A program made the translations under genes and the position numbers. A stretch of DNA of 36,841 nucleotides from Cyanobacteria bacterium M_surface_10_m2_119 (GTDB lineage Bacteria > Cyanobacteriota > Cyanobacteriia > PCC-6307 > Cyanobiaceae). The notes beneath the pieces were generated by a model that worked only from the letters and a program-made list of their open reading frames with translations, was not told the DNA's origin and searched no databases. The DNA is taken from positions 1 to 36,841 of the forward strand of contig VGPU01000021.1 of the NCBI GenBank assembly GCA_016882525.1, read 5' to 3'. Positions 28,319 through 36,663 of the stretch are shown here, piece after piece; position 1 is the stretch's first letter, and each line of letters starts with the position of its first letter.

Positions 28319-29569
28319 TCAGGGGAGGGCGGGTGGTGGCGGTGGGTCTGGGCTGCGGCCCCCCTGGCGTTTCACCTGCCCATGCAGCTGGCGGAAGGCG
28401 GCCTGGCGGGCCGCCGCCCCCTCGCGGCCCGCATGCAGGCCCCATAGCCCCTCCCAGTAGAAGTAGATGACGCCATGGCCGCGGGCCATGGCCAGCCGCA
28501 CCTTCTCCGAAAGGGTGGCCATGTCGGGCGTGCGGCCGCCGAAGCCCGCCAGGATGCCGATCTCCACCGGCATGCCCCAGCTGCTCGCCTTCACCAGGGC
28601 GGGCTGGTTGAGATCCTTCGCGAATCCGGCCACGGAATAGGCGTAGTTCTGCACGATCAGGTCGTCGACCAGGCCGCCGACGGCCCAGAGCTCCCAGTCC
28701 TGGAGCCAGGTGTTGTAGGCGAAGCGGAAGGGGCCGGGGGAGAGGCTCACCAGGGTGGGATGGGGCCGGGGCTTCCCCCGCGCTGCCGCCTGGGCTGCCG
28801 CCTGGTCGTCCAGGCGGCGCAGGGAGGCCCGCAGCTCCCGCAGCAGCGCCGTGAGCTGTTGGCGGCGCCAGCGCATCCAGAACCGGTCGTTGGGGTCCGC
28901 CGGTGGTTCCCGGCCTGTGTCCTGCCGGTAGAGGTTGCGGGTGTAGGCGTCGTAGCCCAGCTCCACCGGCCAGGCGAAGTGGTCGTCAAGCTGGATTCCA
29001 TCCACGCCGCAGCGCTGCACGATCTCGCTGATCAGGCCGATGAACCGCTCACGCACCCCTGGATGGGCGGGGTTGAGCCACACCATCGTGCGGCCGTGCA
29101 TCGGGTAGCCGGTGCTGCCGTCCCGCTTGGCCAGCACCCACTCGGGCCGCTGGCGCACCACCTCCGCCTCTGCCGGCTCCATCAGGCCGTACTCAAACCA
29201 GGGGATCACCTCCATGCCCCGGCGCTGGGCTGCCCGGGTCATGTGGCAGATGGGATCAAAGCCAGGGTTGGCCTGGGCCAGGGCCGGCTCGATCGGCGCC
29301 CAGCGGCTGCGGTGGAAGGTGGCGCCCCGGCTCCATACGTTCGGGTAGAGGGTGGTGAAGCCCGCCGTCGCCAGCTCGGCCACGGCCCGATCGATCCGCC
29401 CTGGCTGGTAGTAGAGGGGGCTGGGACTGTTGGTGAGCCACACGCCAATCCGCCGCACGGGTGCTGCAGTGCCGGGTTGGCGCGCCTGGCCCGCACCAGG
29501 CACCAGGGGCAGGGCCCCGAGCAGGCCGGCCAGCAGCACATTCACCCCGGCGGGCAGCCAGGCCTTCAA
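28319..29569 (-). CDS. Secreted glycoside-hydrolase-10-like protein (DUF187/GHL10)
   Basis: A 416-residue exported protein: signal peptide KAWLPAGVNVLLAGLLGALP, then a TIM-barrel-like GHL10 domain (about 38-385) with IGVWLTNSPSPLYYQP, TLYPNVWSRGATFHRS, GMEVIPWFEYGLMEP, WLNPAHPGVRERFIGLISEI, the conserved GVDGIQLDDHFAWPVELGYD (tandem Asp as expected for the active site) and LVDDLIVQNYAY. Probably acts on a polysaccharide or peptidoglycan-linked glycan in the periplasm or at the surface; substrate unknown. The tail is Pro-rich (DPPPPPALP). Co-directional with prs, which ends 69 bp upstream. Confidence 0.88.
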   Translation of the reverse strand: MKAWLPAGVNVLLAGLLGALPLVPGAGQARQPGTAAPVRRIGVWLTNSPSPLYYQPGRIDRAVAELATAGFTTLYPNVWSRGATFHRSRWAPIEPALAQANPGFDPICHMTRAAQRRGMEVIPWFEYGLMEPAEAEVVRQRPEWVLAKRDGSTGYPMHGRTMVWLNPAHPGVRERFIGLISEIVQRCGVDGIQLDDHFAWPVELGYDAYTRNLYRQDTGREPPADPNDRFWMRWRRQQLTALLRELRASLRRLDDQAAAQAAARGKPRPHPTLVSLSPGPFRFAYNTWLQDWELWAVGGLVDDLIVQNYAYSVAGFAKDLNQPALVKASSWGMPVEIGILAGFGGRTPDMATLSEKVRLAMARGHGVIYFYWEGLWGLHAGREGAAARQAAFRQLHGQVKRQGGRSPDPPPPPALP

Positions 29570-29637
29570 CCGGGCGAAGCGCTGCAGGGGAGTGCGTTGG
29601 CTGGCCGCAGCCGGTGGTGTCAGCGGACGAGGCGGCG

Positions 29638-30657
29638 TCAGCGGAACATCGAGCTCACCGAGCTCTCCTCGTGGATACGCCAGATGGCCTCGCCGAGCAT
29701 GTTGGCCACCGAGAGCACCCGCAACTGGGGGAAGTGGCGGTCTTCCGCCAGGGGAATGGAGTTGGTGACCACCACCTCCTCGAACAGGCCCGGCTCCGAC
29801 AGCCGCTCAATGGCAGGGGGGGAAAAGACGGCGTGGGTGGCGCAGCAGAGCACCCGGGCGGCACCGCTGCGGCGCAGCAGGCGGGCGCCCTGGCAGATGG
29901 TGCCTCCGGTGTCGATCATGTCGTCGATCAGAACGGCGGTCTTGCCGGCCACATCGCCGATCACGGTGAGGCTCTCCGCCACGTTGTGGGCCGAGCGGCG
30001 CTTGTCGATAATCGCCAGGGGCGCATCGTTCATCTGCTTGGCGAAGGCCCGGGCCCGGGCCACCCCGCCCACGTCCGGTGACACCACCACCACCTCGCCT
30101 AGGTCGCGGGTGCCCAGGTAGTCGACCAGCACCGGTGAGCCGTAGATGTGATCGCAGGGGATGTCGAAGTAACCCTGGATCTGGGAGGAGTGCAGGTCCA
30201 TGGCCAGCACCCGGTCGACACCGCTCATGGTGAGCAGGTTGGCCACCAGCTTGGCGGTGATCGATTCGCGGCCGGCGGTCTTTCTGTCGGCGCGGGCGTA
30301 GCCGTAGTAAGGGATCACGGCCGTCACCTGACGGGCTGAGGCCCGCTTGCAGGCGTCGACCATGATCAGCAGCTCCATCAGGTGGTCGTTGACCGGAGCG
30401 CAGGTGGGCTGGATCAGGAAGACGTCGCAGCCGCGGATCGATTCCTGGATCTGGATGTAGGTCTCGCCGTCGGCAAAGCGCTTGATCACCCGTGGGCCAT
30501 CGGGCACGCCCAGGTAGGCACCGATCTCCCGGGCCAGGTCCTGGTTGGAGGTGCCGCTGAAGAGCCTCAGGCGGCGGGTGTCGTGGCTGGCTCCCGCTGC
30601 GTGCTCCGCTGAATGGCCTGCCTGAGCCAGCCGATCGGCGGTGAGGAAACTGGTCAC
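29638..30657 (-). CDS. prs: Ribose-phosphate pyrophosphokinase
   Basis: Makes PRPP from ribose 5-phosphate and ATP for nucleotide, His, Trp and NAD synthesis; cytosolic hexamer. GTG 30657 gives 339 residues starting MTSFLTADRL, matching my memory of picocyanobacterial homologs; the open frame to 30879 adds a Pro/Ala-rich, non-homologous segment that would cross the divergent gene. Motifs: RLRLFSGTSNQDLAREI, RFADGETYIQIQESIRG, MDLHSSQIQGYFDIP, SPDVGGVARARAF and the PRPP-binding loop DDMIDTGGT (245-253). Divergent from the hypothetical gene at 30726 with 68 bp between starts. Confidence 0.96.
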   Translation of the reverse strand: MTSFLTADRLAQAGHSAEHAAGASHDTRRLRLFSGTSNQDLAREIGAYLGVPDGPRVIKRFADGETYIQIQESIRGCDVFLIQPTCAPVNDHLMELLIMVDACKRASARQVTAVIPYYGYARADRKTAGRESITAKLVANLLTMSGVDRVLAMDLHSSQIQGYFDIPCDHIYGSPVLVDYLGTRDLGEVVVVSPDVGGVARARAFAKQMNDAPLAIIDKRRSAHNVAESLTVIGDVAGKTAVLIDDMIDTGGTICQGARLLRRSGAARVLCCATHAVFSPPAIERLSEPGLFEEVVVTNSIPLAEDRHFPQLRVLSVANMLGEAIWRIHEESSVSSMFR

Positions 30658-30725
30658 GGCGGGCGCGGGCGCGTCGGCTGAAGCCTGATCGTAGAAGCGA
30701 GCCGGTCTCTCGAGTGCAAACAACC

Positions 30726-31286
30726 ATGACGCTTCGCGGAGCCGTCTTGACCAACGCCCCTCCGGCCCTGGTGCTGGTGGCTGGCGGGCTCCAGCCGGCG
30801 GTGGCCGGTCTGCAGGCCCAGGTGGCGCCGTCGCTGGCCCAGGCCCTGGGGATGCGGCTGCTGGAGCCCCTGCAGCCACTGTGTCCCGATGGGGCCCTGG
30901 AGGCGCTCACGGCTCGGGCCGGGGAGGAGCCGGTTCTGGCCCCCCTGCCCCGCGATCCCGGCCAGCCCCTGGCCGACGGGCGGCACTGGGCTGCGGCCCT
31001 GGGGGCCTGGCGTCAGCCCGTGCTGCTGCTGCTCGATGGCGAGCAGCTGGAGACCGGTCTGCCTGCCGCCCTGGCCGCCCTGCTGCAGCAGTGGCAGGTG
31101 CCCTGCCTCGGGCTGGTGCAGTGGGGGGGCAGCTGGGATCCCCAGGCTCGCCGCCGTGATGGCCTGCCGTGGCTGGGCCCCCTGACCTCCGGCGGAGACC
31201 GGGAGCTGGGCCTGGCCCTGCGCCAGGCCGTGGCCCTGCGCTGGGCAGGCCTGCGGTCCCATCTCGAGGAAGCGCCCCTGGTCTAG
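30726..31286 (+). CDS. Conserved hypothetical protein
   Basis: A 186-residue Leu/Ala/Gly-rich, probably soluble protein that I cannot assign. It opens MTLRGAVLTNAPPALVLVAG, contains GAWRQPVLLLLDGEQLETGL and LLQQWQVPCLGLVQWGGSW, and closes LALRQAVALRWAGLRSHLEE. The alternation of hydrophobic strands and helices would fit a Rossmann-like alpha/beta fold with the VLLLLDGEQ segment as a core strand; that is a guess, and no nucleotide-binding loop is evident. ATG 30726 is preferred over GTG 30714, four codons upstream. It overlaps the LCP gene by 4 nt tail-to-tail. Confidence 0.65.
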   Translation: MTLRGAVLTNAPPALVLVAGGLQPAVAGLQAQVAPSLAQALGMRLLEPLQPLCPDGALEALTARAGEEPVLAPLPRDPGQPLADGRHWAAALGAWRQPVLLLLDGEQLETGLPAALAALLQQWQVPCLGLVQWGGSWDPQARRRDGLPWLGPLTSGGDRELGLALRQAVALRWAGLRSHLEEAPLV

Positions 31287-32326
31287 GGGGCGGGGGTGGC
31301 CGGCTCCGCCCAGAACAGATCAGGCAGGGTCTCGACCCGTTCGAGCAGCTGAGCGACCTTGCCAGGGCCCTTGTCGCTGGCGGTGGCCTGGTCGCTCGGG
31401 GGCTCCAGCGGCAGGGTGGTGAAGCTCAGCTCACGATCCGGAGCGAGCGCCGCCACCAGGAGGCCGAGGGTTTCCGTGCGGCTGAGGTTGGTCTCCACCT
31501 GCCCCTGCAGCTTGGCCACCAGATCGGCGAGGTTGAGCTCGGGCTGGCTGAGGGCCAGTTCCCGCTGCAGTCCCCGAGCCACCTCCTCCTGGTTGGTCAG
31601 TCGGCTCTCGAGGGGACGCTCGGGATCCCGCCAGCGCACCAGCTGCTCCACCTGATTGGCGCGCAGACGCTGGAGGCCGGTCTGCAGGTCGATGGTGAGG
31701 TTCTGGCTCTTGTCGCGGTAGCGCATGGTGCGGCTGGGGTTCACCTCCACCAGCCCCAGCCCGTCGACCAGGGCCCGCAGCGATCCCCGGTTCATCACCA
31801 GGTAGCGGTCGGGCTTGCCGGCCGGCAGGCCCGCCAGATCCCGCACCGCATCCGCCACCAGGGCTGGACCGCCACTGCGGTAGAGGCTGGCGAGGGCCTG
31901 GGGACGCTGCTGGCCGGGCAGCTGCACGGCCACGTTGGTGGGCAGCTGCAGCACCTGCACCGGCCCGCTCGGGTTCACCCGCAGCAGCATCAGGGTGTCG
32001 GCATTGGCGGGGCCGGCCGGGGCGGCCTTGTTGCTGGCATCGCCCAGGCGATCGCTGTCGACCCCGATCAGGAGCAGCGTCACCGGCCGGTTCGGGGGTT
32101 TGGCCAGGTCCTGCAGCGTCGGGCCACCCGCCTGCTGGTCGCCCTGGTCGCGCCGGGGCCAGACCAGATCCAGCAGGGATCCGCCGGCCACCATGCCCGC
32201 GAGAACCAGGGCCGCCACCAGCAGCTGGCGGCGACGCGGCAGCCACCACGCCCGCCGCGACGGGGAACGGCCGCTGGATTTTGCAGGCTGGGACGCGGTC
32301 GGGCGTTGACGCGGGCTGGGTGGCAT
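31283..32326 (-). CDS. LytR-CpsA-Psr (LCP) family protein, atypical active site
   Basis: LCP enzymes transfer lipid-linked glycans to peptidoglycan or other acceptors outside the membrane. This 347-residue protein has a basic cytosolic N-terminus, one membrane segment (about 35-53), then an LCP-like domain: TLLLIGVDSDR (84-93), NADTLMLLRVNPSG (108-121), VQVLQLPTNVAVQLPG (123-138), ASLYRSGGPALVADAV, RALVDGLGLVEVNPS and VRWRD (230-234). In typical LCP proteins the block after the Asp-rich motif reads IPRD, with an Arg that contacts the diphosphate; here it is LPTN. Overall layout still fits. ATG 32326 is chosen over 32359, closer to the divergent gene; the open frame to 32515 overlaps that gene. 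Confidence 0.75.
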   Translation of the reverse strand: MPPSPRQRPTASQPAKSSGRSPSRRAWWLPRRRQLLVAALVLAGMVAGGSLLDLVWPRRDQGDQQAGGPTLQDLAKPPNRPVTLLLIGVDSDRLGDASNKAAPAGPANADTLMLLRVNPSGPVQVLQLPTNVAVQLPGQQRPQALASLYRSGGPALVADAVRDLAGLPAGKPDRYLVMNRGSLRALVDGLGLVEVNPSRTMRYRDKSQNLTIDLQTGLQRLRANQVEQLVRWRDPERPLESRLTNQEEVARGLQRELALSQPELNLADLVAKLQGQVETNLSRTETLGLLVAALAPDRELSFTTLPLEPPSDQATASDKGPGKVAQLLERVETLPDLFWAEPATPAP

Positions 32327-32405
32327 CCGGCGGTGGCGGGTCTGTTCACACCCGTGCATCACGGCTGCCCACTCTGGCCCACCTGCAGCAGTTGCACCCG
32401 ATAGG

Positions 32406-33668
32406 TTGAGACCGCTTGCCGTCTGGCTCTTTCCGGTGCCCGCCAGCCCCGCCCGTTCCGCCGACCCCGCCCCCCACGGGCCCGCCCCCCACGAGCGGGC
32501 CCGGCCCCTCACCAAGGGCAGTGTGTACCCGGCGAAGGATCTCTGCAGCCAGTGCGGGCTGTGCGACAGCCGCTGGGTGGCCTACGTGAAATCGAGCTGC
32601 GCCTTCCTCGAACAGCGCTTCGAGGCCATGGAGCAGCAGGCCCACGGCCGCAGCCGCGACCTCGACAACGACGAAGAGCTCTATTTCGGGGTGCAGCAGC
32701 GCATGCTCACCGCCCGGCTGCAGCAGCCGATTGCAGGGGCCCAATGGACCGGCATCGTGAGCCGCATCGGCGTGCGCGCCCTGGAGACCGGCCTGGTGGA
32801 TGCCGTGCTGTGCGTGGGCCAGAGCGACGACGACCGCTTCACGCCGGTGCCGCGGCTGGCCCGCACCCCCGAGGAGGTGCTCAGCGCCCGGGTGAACAAA
32901 CCCACCCTCTCCCCGAATCTGGAGGTGCTGGAGCAGTTGCCGGGCAGTGGCATCCGCAAGCTGCTGGCGATCGGCGTGGGCTGCCAGATCCAGGCCCTGC
33001 GCGCCGTGCAGCCCACCCTGCCCCTCGATGAGCTCTACGTGCTGGGCCTGCCCTGCGTCGACAACGTGTCGCGAGCCGGCCTGCAGACCTTCCTGGAGAG
33101 CACGGTGAGCTCACCGGACACGGTGGTGCACTACGAGTTCATGCAGGACTTCCGCATCCACTTCCGCCACAGTGACGGCCGCGAGGAAACCGTGCCGTTC
33201 TTCGGGCTCGACACGCCCAGGCTCAAGGATGTGTTTGCCCCCAGCTGCCTGAGCTGCTTCGACTACACCAACGCCGGCGCCGACCTGGTGGTGGGCTACA
33301 TGGGCGCCAGCTTTGGCCGCCAATGGCTCACGGTGCGCAACCCCAAGGGGCAGGTGCTGCTCGATCTGGTGGAGAGCGAGCTGGAGGTGGCGCCGATGAC
33401 CAGCCAGGGCGACCGGAAAGCGGCGGTGCAGCAGGGCATCGAGGCCTACGACAAGGCGGTGAAGCTCCCCCTCTGGCTCGCCAACCTGGTGGGTTTCTTC
33501 GTGGAGCGTTTCGGCCCCAAGGGGCTGGAATACGGCCGCTTCTCGATCGATTCCCACTTCACCCGCAACGCCCTCTGGCTGCGGCGGAACCATCCGGAGA
33601 AGGTGGCGGCCCACATCCCCGCCTTTGCCCAGAAGATCATCAGCCGCTACCGGCTTCCGGACGCGTGA
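32406..33668 (+). CDS. bciB: 8-vinyl reductase of chlorophyll synthesis (BciB type, F420-hydrogenase beta-like)
   Basis: Ferredoxin-dependent 3,8-divinyl (proto)chlorophyllide 8-vinyl reductase related to Synechocystis Slr1923; makes monovinyl chlorophyll. The 420-residue protein has a Cys-rich Fe-S motif DLCSQCGLCDSRWVAYV (C47, C50, C53 from the TTG start), the beta-subunit N-terminal domain, IGVGCQIQALRAVQ, LGLPCVDNVSR, and a second Fe-S region FAPSCLSCFDYTNAGADLVVGYMG. The family also includes the plant 7-hydroxymethyl chlorophyll a reductase, but in cyanobacteria the vinyl reductase is the usual function. Start uncertain: TTG 32406 or GTG 32436, neither with a good ribosome site. The stop overlaps the malQ GTG by 4 nt. 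Confidence 0.85.
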   Translation: MRPLAVWLFPVPASPARSADPAPHGPAPHERARPLTKGSVYPAKDLCSQCGLCDSRWVAYVKSSCAFLEQRFEAMEQQAHGRSRDLDNDEELYFGVQQRMLTARLQQPIAGAQWTGIVSRIGVRALETGLVDAVLCVGQSDDDRFTPVPRLARTPEEVLSARVNKPTLSPNLEVLEQLPGSGIRKLLAIGVGCQIQALRAVQPTLPLDELYVLGLPCVDNVSRAGLQTFLESTVSSPDTVVHYEFMQDFRIHFRHSDGREETVPFFGLDTPRLKDVFAPSCLSCFDYTNAGADLVVGYMGASFGRQWLTVRNPKGQVLLDLVESELEVAPMTSQGDRKAAVQQGIEAYDKAVKLPLWLANLVGFFVERFGPKGLEYGRFSIDSHFTRNALWLRRNHPEKVAAHIPAFAQKIISRYRLPDA

Positions 33669-35209
33669 GCAGACTCCAGCGGCGAGCCGGGGTTCTGCTC
33701 CACCCCACCGCCCTGCCGGGGGCTGGTGGATGCGGCAGCTTCGGCCAGGCTGCTTCCGACTGGCTGGCCCTGCTCGGCCGCCACGGCATCAGCGTGTGGC
33801 AGCTCCTGCCCCTCGCCCCCACCGATGGCACCGGCTCCCCCTACAGCTCCCCCAGCGGCTCGGCGCTCAATCCCTGGCTCCTGGACGCCGAGCGGCTGGT
33901 GCGGCAGGGGTTTCTCAGCCCAGAGGAGCGCGATCAGCTGCCCAGCGGCGGCGCGGGCCGGCTCGACCCCGGCCTTCAGGTTGAGCGGGCCGCGGCCCTC
34001 GGCGCGGCCCTGGGTCGCGGCTGGAGCCGCCAGTCTCCCGAGTGCCAGCGCGCCTTTCACCGCTGGCGGCGCCACCAGGCCTCCTGGCTGCGCGACCACT
34101 GCCGCTTCATGGTGCTGCGCCGCCTGCACGGCGGCCAGCCCTGGTGGCAGTGGCCCGAGGATCTGGCCCTGCGCCGGCGCGCGGCCATGCGCCGCCTGGA
34201 GCGCGAGCAGGCCCCCCTGCTGCTGGAGGAGGCCCTGCTGCAGTGGCACCTGCAGCGCCAGTGGCAGGACCTGCGCCGCCAGGCCCGCGAGCAGGGGGTG
34301 CAGGTGTTCGGCGACCTGCCCTTCTACGTCGCCCATGACAGTGCCGATGTGTGGAGCCGTCCAGGGCTGTTTTCCCTGGCCTCGCGTGGGCGTCTGCGGG
34401 AGCAGAGCGGCGTGCCCCCGGACTATTTCTCGGCCACGGGTCAGCTCTGGGGCACGCCGGTGTACCGCTGGTGGCGTCACCAGCTGAGCGGCTTTCGCTG
34501 GTGGCTGGCCCGGCTGAACCGCCAGCTCGAGCTCTTTGATCTGCTGCGGCTCGATCACTTCCGGGCCCTGCAGGCCTACTGGAGCGTGCCCGGTGGCGAT
34601 GCCACCGCCGAGCATGGTCGCTGGTGCCCCTCCCCTGGCACGGCCCTGCTCGCGAGCCTGTGGCTGCGGGAGGCTCTGCGGGGTCGCCTCCTGCCGGGTC
34701 CCCTACCCGGCCTTGGGCGCCTGCCCCTGGTTGCAGAGGATCTCGGGGTGATCACGCCGCCGGTGGAGGCCTTGCGGGATCGCTTCCGCCTGCCCGGAAT
34801 GAAGATCCTGCAGTTCGCCTTTGACGGCAATCCGGCCAACCCCTACCTGCCGGCCAACATCCGCGGTGAGCGTTGGGTCGTCTACACCGGTACCCATGAC
34901 AACGCCACGGCCCTGGGCTGGTGGCAGTCCCTCGATGGCGACAGCCGCTGGCGGGTGGAGCAGGCCCTCGAGGCGCCGGTGCAGGCGCCCGGCTGGCAAC
35001 TGCTGGAGCTGGCTTCCGCCACGGCCGCCGAGCTTGTGGTGGTGCCCCTCCAGGACCTGCTGGACCTGGTTGATGAAGCCCGGTTCAACACCCCCGGCAC
35101 CACCGGGCCCGGCAACTGGACCTGGCGCCTGCCGCGGCCGATGGCCGAACTCGACGGTGCCCTGCAGCGCTACGGCGAGCTGGCCCGTCGCCACAGGCGC
35201 AGCCCCTGA
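33665..35209 (+). CDS. malQ: 4-alpha-glucanotransferase (amylomaltase)
   Basis: Transfers alpha-1,4-glucan segments between malto-oligosaccharides in glycogen turnover (GH77, cytosolic). GTG 33665 overlaps the bciB stop (GTGA) and gives 514 residues, normal for the family, beginning with RRAGVLLHPTALPG and GCGSFGQAASDWLALL. Catalytic residues by family position: nucleophile D297 in LLRLDHFRALQAYW, acid/base E358 in LVAEDLGVITPPVEALR, and D412 in YTGTHDNATALGWW; FGDLPFYVAHDSADVW is another hallmark. The 3' end overlaps the HTH gene by 40 nt on the opposite strand. The longer open frame from 33323 is out-of-frame shadow of bciB. Confidence 0.96.
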   Translation: MSRLQRRAGVLLHPTALPGAGGCGSFGQAASDWLALLGRHGISVWQLLPLAPTDGTGSPYSSPSGSALNPWLLDAERLVRQGFLSPEERDQLPSGGAGRLDPGLQVERAAALGAALGRGWSRQSPECQRAFHRWRRHQASWLRDHCRFMVLRRLHGGQPWWQWPEDLALRRRAAMRRLEREQAPLLLEEALLQWHLQRQWQDLRRQAREQGVQVFGDLPFYVAHDSADVWSRPGLFSLASRGRLREQSGVPPDYFSATGQLWGTPVYRWWRHQLSGFRWWLARLNRQLELFDLLRLDHFRALQAYWSVPGGDATAEHGRWCPSPGTALLASLWLREALRGRLLPGPLPGLGRLPLVAEDLGVITPPVEALRDRFRLPGMKILQFAFDGNPANPYLPANIRGERWVVYTGTHDNATALGWWQSLDGDSRWRVEQALEAPVQAPGWQLLELASATAAELVVVPLQDLLDLVDEARFNTPGTTGPGNWTWRLPRPMAELDGALQRYGELARRHRRSP

Positions 35210-35856
35210 CCACTGGCGGCCTGCTCCAGGGGGCGCAGCTCCGGATAGCGACCCAGCAGGATCAGTTTGGCCTCACCGGCGGGTTGGGGACCCTGGCGCG
35301 CGGCGGGGGTGCTGCTCGGGGGGAGCGGTGCCACCGTGAGCAGCCCCTCGCTGGCCAGCCGCCGCTGCTGCAGGTTCAGGCCATAGATCAGCCCCAGGGT
35401 GATCAGGCCGTAGAGCACCGTGCCCTGCCAGCTGGTGAAGACGTCGATCGAGCCGGGGGTGAAGCGCTGCAGGAGGTCCCCAGCCCGGGGCTGCTGGCGG
35501 CGCAGCTCCTCGGCGGGCAGCACGCTCTCGAGGCTGCCGGGCTCTAGGTCCAGGTGGCGCTCGATCAGGGGCAGCATCGTGCGCAGGTAGGCCGGTTCCG
35601 GCAGGCGGTCGCGCCAGCCACGCTCCAGGGCTTCGAGCACCGCTGTGCTGATGCGCGTTTCCATCGCCAGCTGGCGCAGGCTGAGCTGGCGTTCCTCCCG
35701 CCGCAGCCGCAGCCGCTGGCCCGCCACCGTGAGAGGGTCGACAGGACGCTCGGGCGCCGTTGCCGCATCAGCTCGGCTCCGCCGCCAGAGGCGGCTGAGG
35801 CGGGCGCGCAGGGGGGTGGGGGTGCGGCTCAGGGCTGGGCGGCCAGTGCTTCCCAT
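35170..35856 (-). CDS. RodZ-like membrane helix-turn-helix protein
   Basis: About 228 residues: Arg-rich N-terminus, an XRE/RodZ-type HTH (about 45-82; GQRLRLRREERQLSLRQLA, ISTAVLEALERG), a short linker with YLRTMLPLIERHLDLEP, one membrane segment (about 145-161, GTVLYGLITLGLIYGL) and a short C-terminal tail ending LILLGRYPELRPLEQ. The layout is that of RodZ (cell-shape protein linking MreB to the membrane), but it lacks the large periplasmic domain, so the name stays tentative. ATG 35856 overlaps the upstream pseudouridine synthase gene by 28 nt, suggesting coupling. The last 40 nt overlap malQ tail-to-tail. Confidence 0.75.
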   Translation of the reverse strand: MGSTGRPALSRTPTPLRARLSRLWRRSRADAATAPERPVDPLTVAGQRLRLRREERQLSLRQLAMETRISTAVLEALERGWRDRLPEPAYLRTMLPLIERHLDLEPGSLESVLPAEELRRQQPRAGDLLQRFTPGSIDVFTSWQGTVLYGLITLGLIYGLNLQQRRLASEGLLTVAPLPPSSTPAARQGPQPAGEAKLILLGRYPELRPLEQAASGQGLRLWRRASSP

Positions 35857-36554
35857 TCTCGGCGATCGAGGTGGCGCCACTGGCCCTCAGGCAGATCAGC
35901 GAGCTGCAGCGGCCCGATCGCCACCCGGCGCAGATCCAGCACAGGATGGCCCAGCAGGGCCGCCGTGCGGCGGATCTGGCGGTTCCGTCCCTCCCCCATG
36001 CGCAGCTCCAGAAGCGTCTGCTGATCCCGCTGGCGCAGCCGCGTGAGCGCCACCGGCAGGCTGGGTCCCTCGGCGAGGGGCACCCCCTCGGCCCAGCGCT
36101 GCAGGGTGGCATTGCTCGGCTGGCCCTCCACCCACACCCGATAGGTCTTGCTGTGGCCGTAGCGGGGGTGGGTGAGCCGCAGGGTGAGATCTCCCTGATT
36201 GGTGAGCAGCAGGGCGCCGCGGCTGTCCGCATCCAGGCGCCCCACCGGATGAAGGCCTGTGCCTTCGGCCAGGACGGGGGGCAGCAGGTCGAGCACGGTC
36301 GGTCTGCCGCGGGGATCGCGGCAACTGCTCAGCACGCCGGGGGGCTTGTTCAGCAGCAGCAGCAGGGGGGTGGCCGCGCCCTGCAGGGGCCGGCCATCGA
36401 TCGCGATCCGGTCGTGGTTGGGGTCGGCCCGTTCACCGAGCTGGGCCACCTGCCCATTCACCTGCACCCGGCCAGCCCGCAGCAAGTCCTCCGCGCGCCG
36501 CCTGGAGCAGAGCCCGGCGGCGGCGATCAGCTTCTGCAGGCGTTCAGCAGCCAT
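35829..36554 (-). CDS. rluB: rRNA pseudouridine synthase (RluB/RsuA family)
   Basis: Isomerises a uridine in rRNA. From ATG 36554 there are 241 residues: an S4 RNA-binding domain (about 2-48, ERLQKLIAAAGLCSRRRAED), then the RsuA-type catalytic domain with LLLLNKPPGVLSSCRDPRGR, VGRLDADSRGALLLTNQGDL (catalytic D108), KTYRVWVEG and MGEGRNRQIRRTAALLGHPV. RluB (23S rRNA) is the likelier member over RsuA by the S4 domain and the RRxAALLGHPV-type end, but the exact target site is inferred. The open frame to 36665 is rejected because it would run into the sigma promoter region. Divergent from the sigma factor, 109 bp apart. Confidence 0.92.
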   Translation of the reverse strand: MAAERLQKLIAAAGLCSRRRAEDLLRAGRVQVNGQVAQLGERADPNHDRIAIDGRPLQGAATPLLLLLNKPPGVLSSCRDPRGRPTVLDLLPPVLAEGTGLHPVGRLDADSRGALLLTNQGDLTLRLTHPRYGHSKTYRVWVEGQPSNATLQRWAEGVPLAEGPSLPVALTRLRQRDQQTLLELRMGEGRNRQIRRTAALLGHPVLDLRRVAIGPLQLADLPEGQWRHLDRREWEALAAQP

Positions 36555-36628
36555 CGCCGCATCCTCGCCACCCGGCTTCTCCAGTCGACCTCCGAAGTCC
36601 TGGGACCTTTCGCAAATCGGTGGTAGGT

Positions 36629-36652
36629 TTACGAAACAAGATCGTTTCGTAA
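36629..36652. promoter_or_regulatory. Perfect 9-bp inverted repeat before the sigma factor gene
   Basis: Arms TTACGAAAC (36629-36637) and GTTTCGTAA (36644-36652) with a 6-nt spacer AAGATC, ending 11 nt before the sigma ATG. The 9-6-9 symmetry and the AT-rich composition in a GC-rich region look like a dimeric repressor or activator operator; it could also fold as an RNA hairpin masking the start. It does not match the cyanobacterial LexA or NtcA consensus I know. Confidence 0.5.
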
Positions 36653-36663
36653 CGGCTTCTGTC

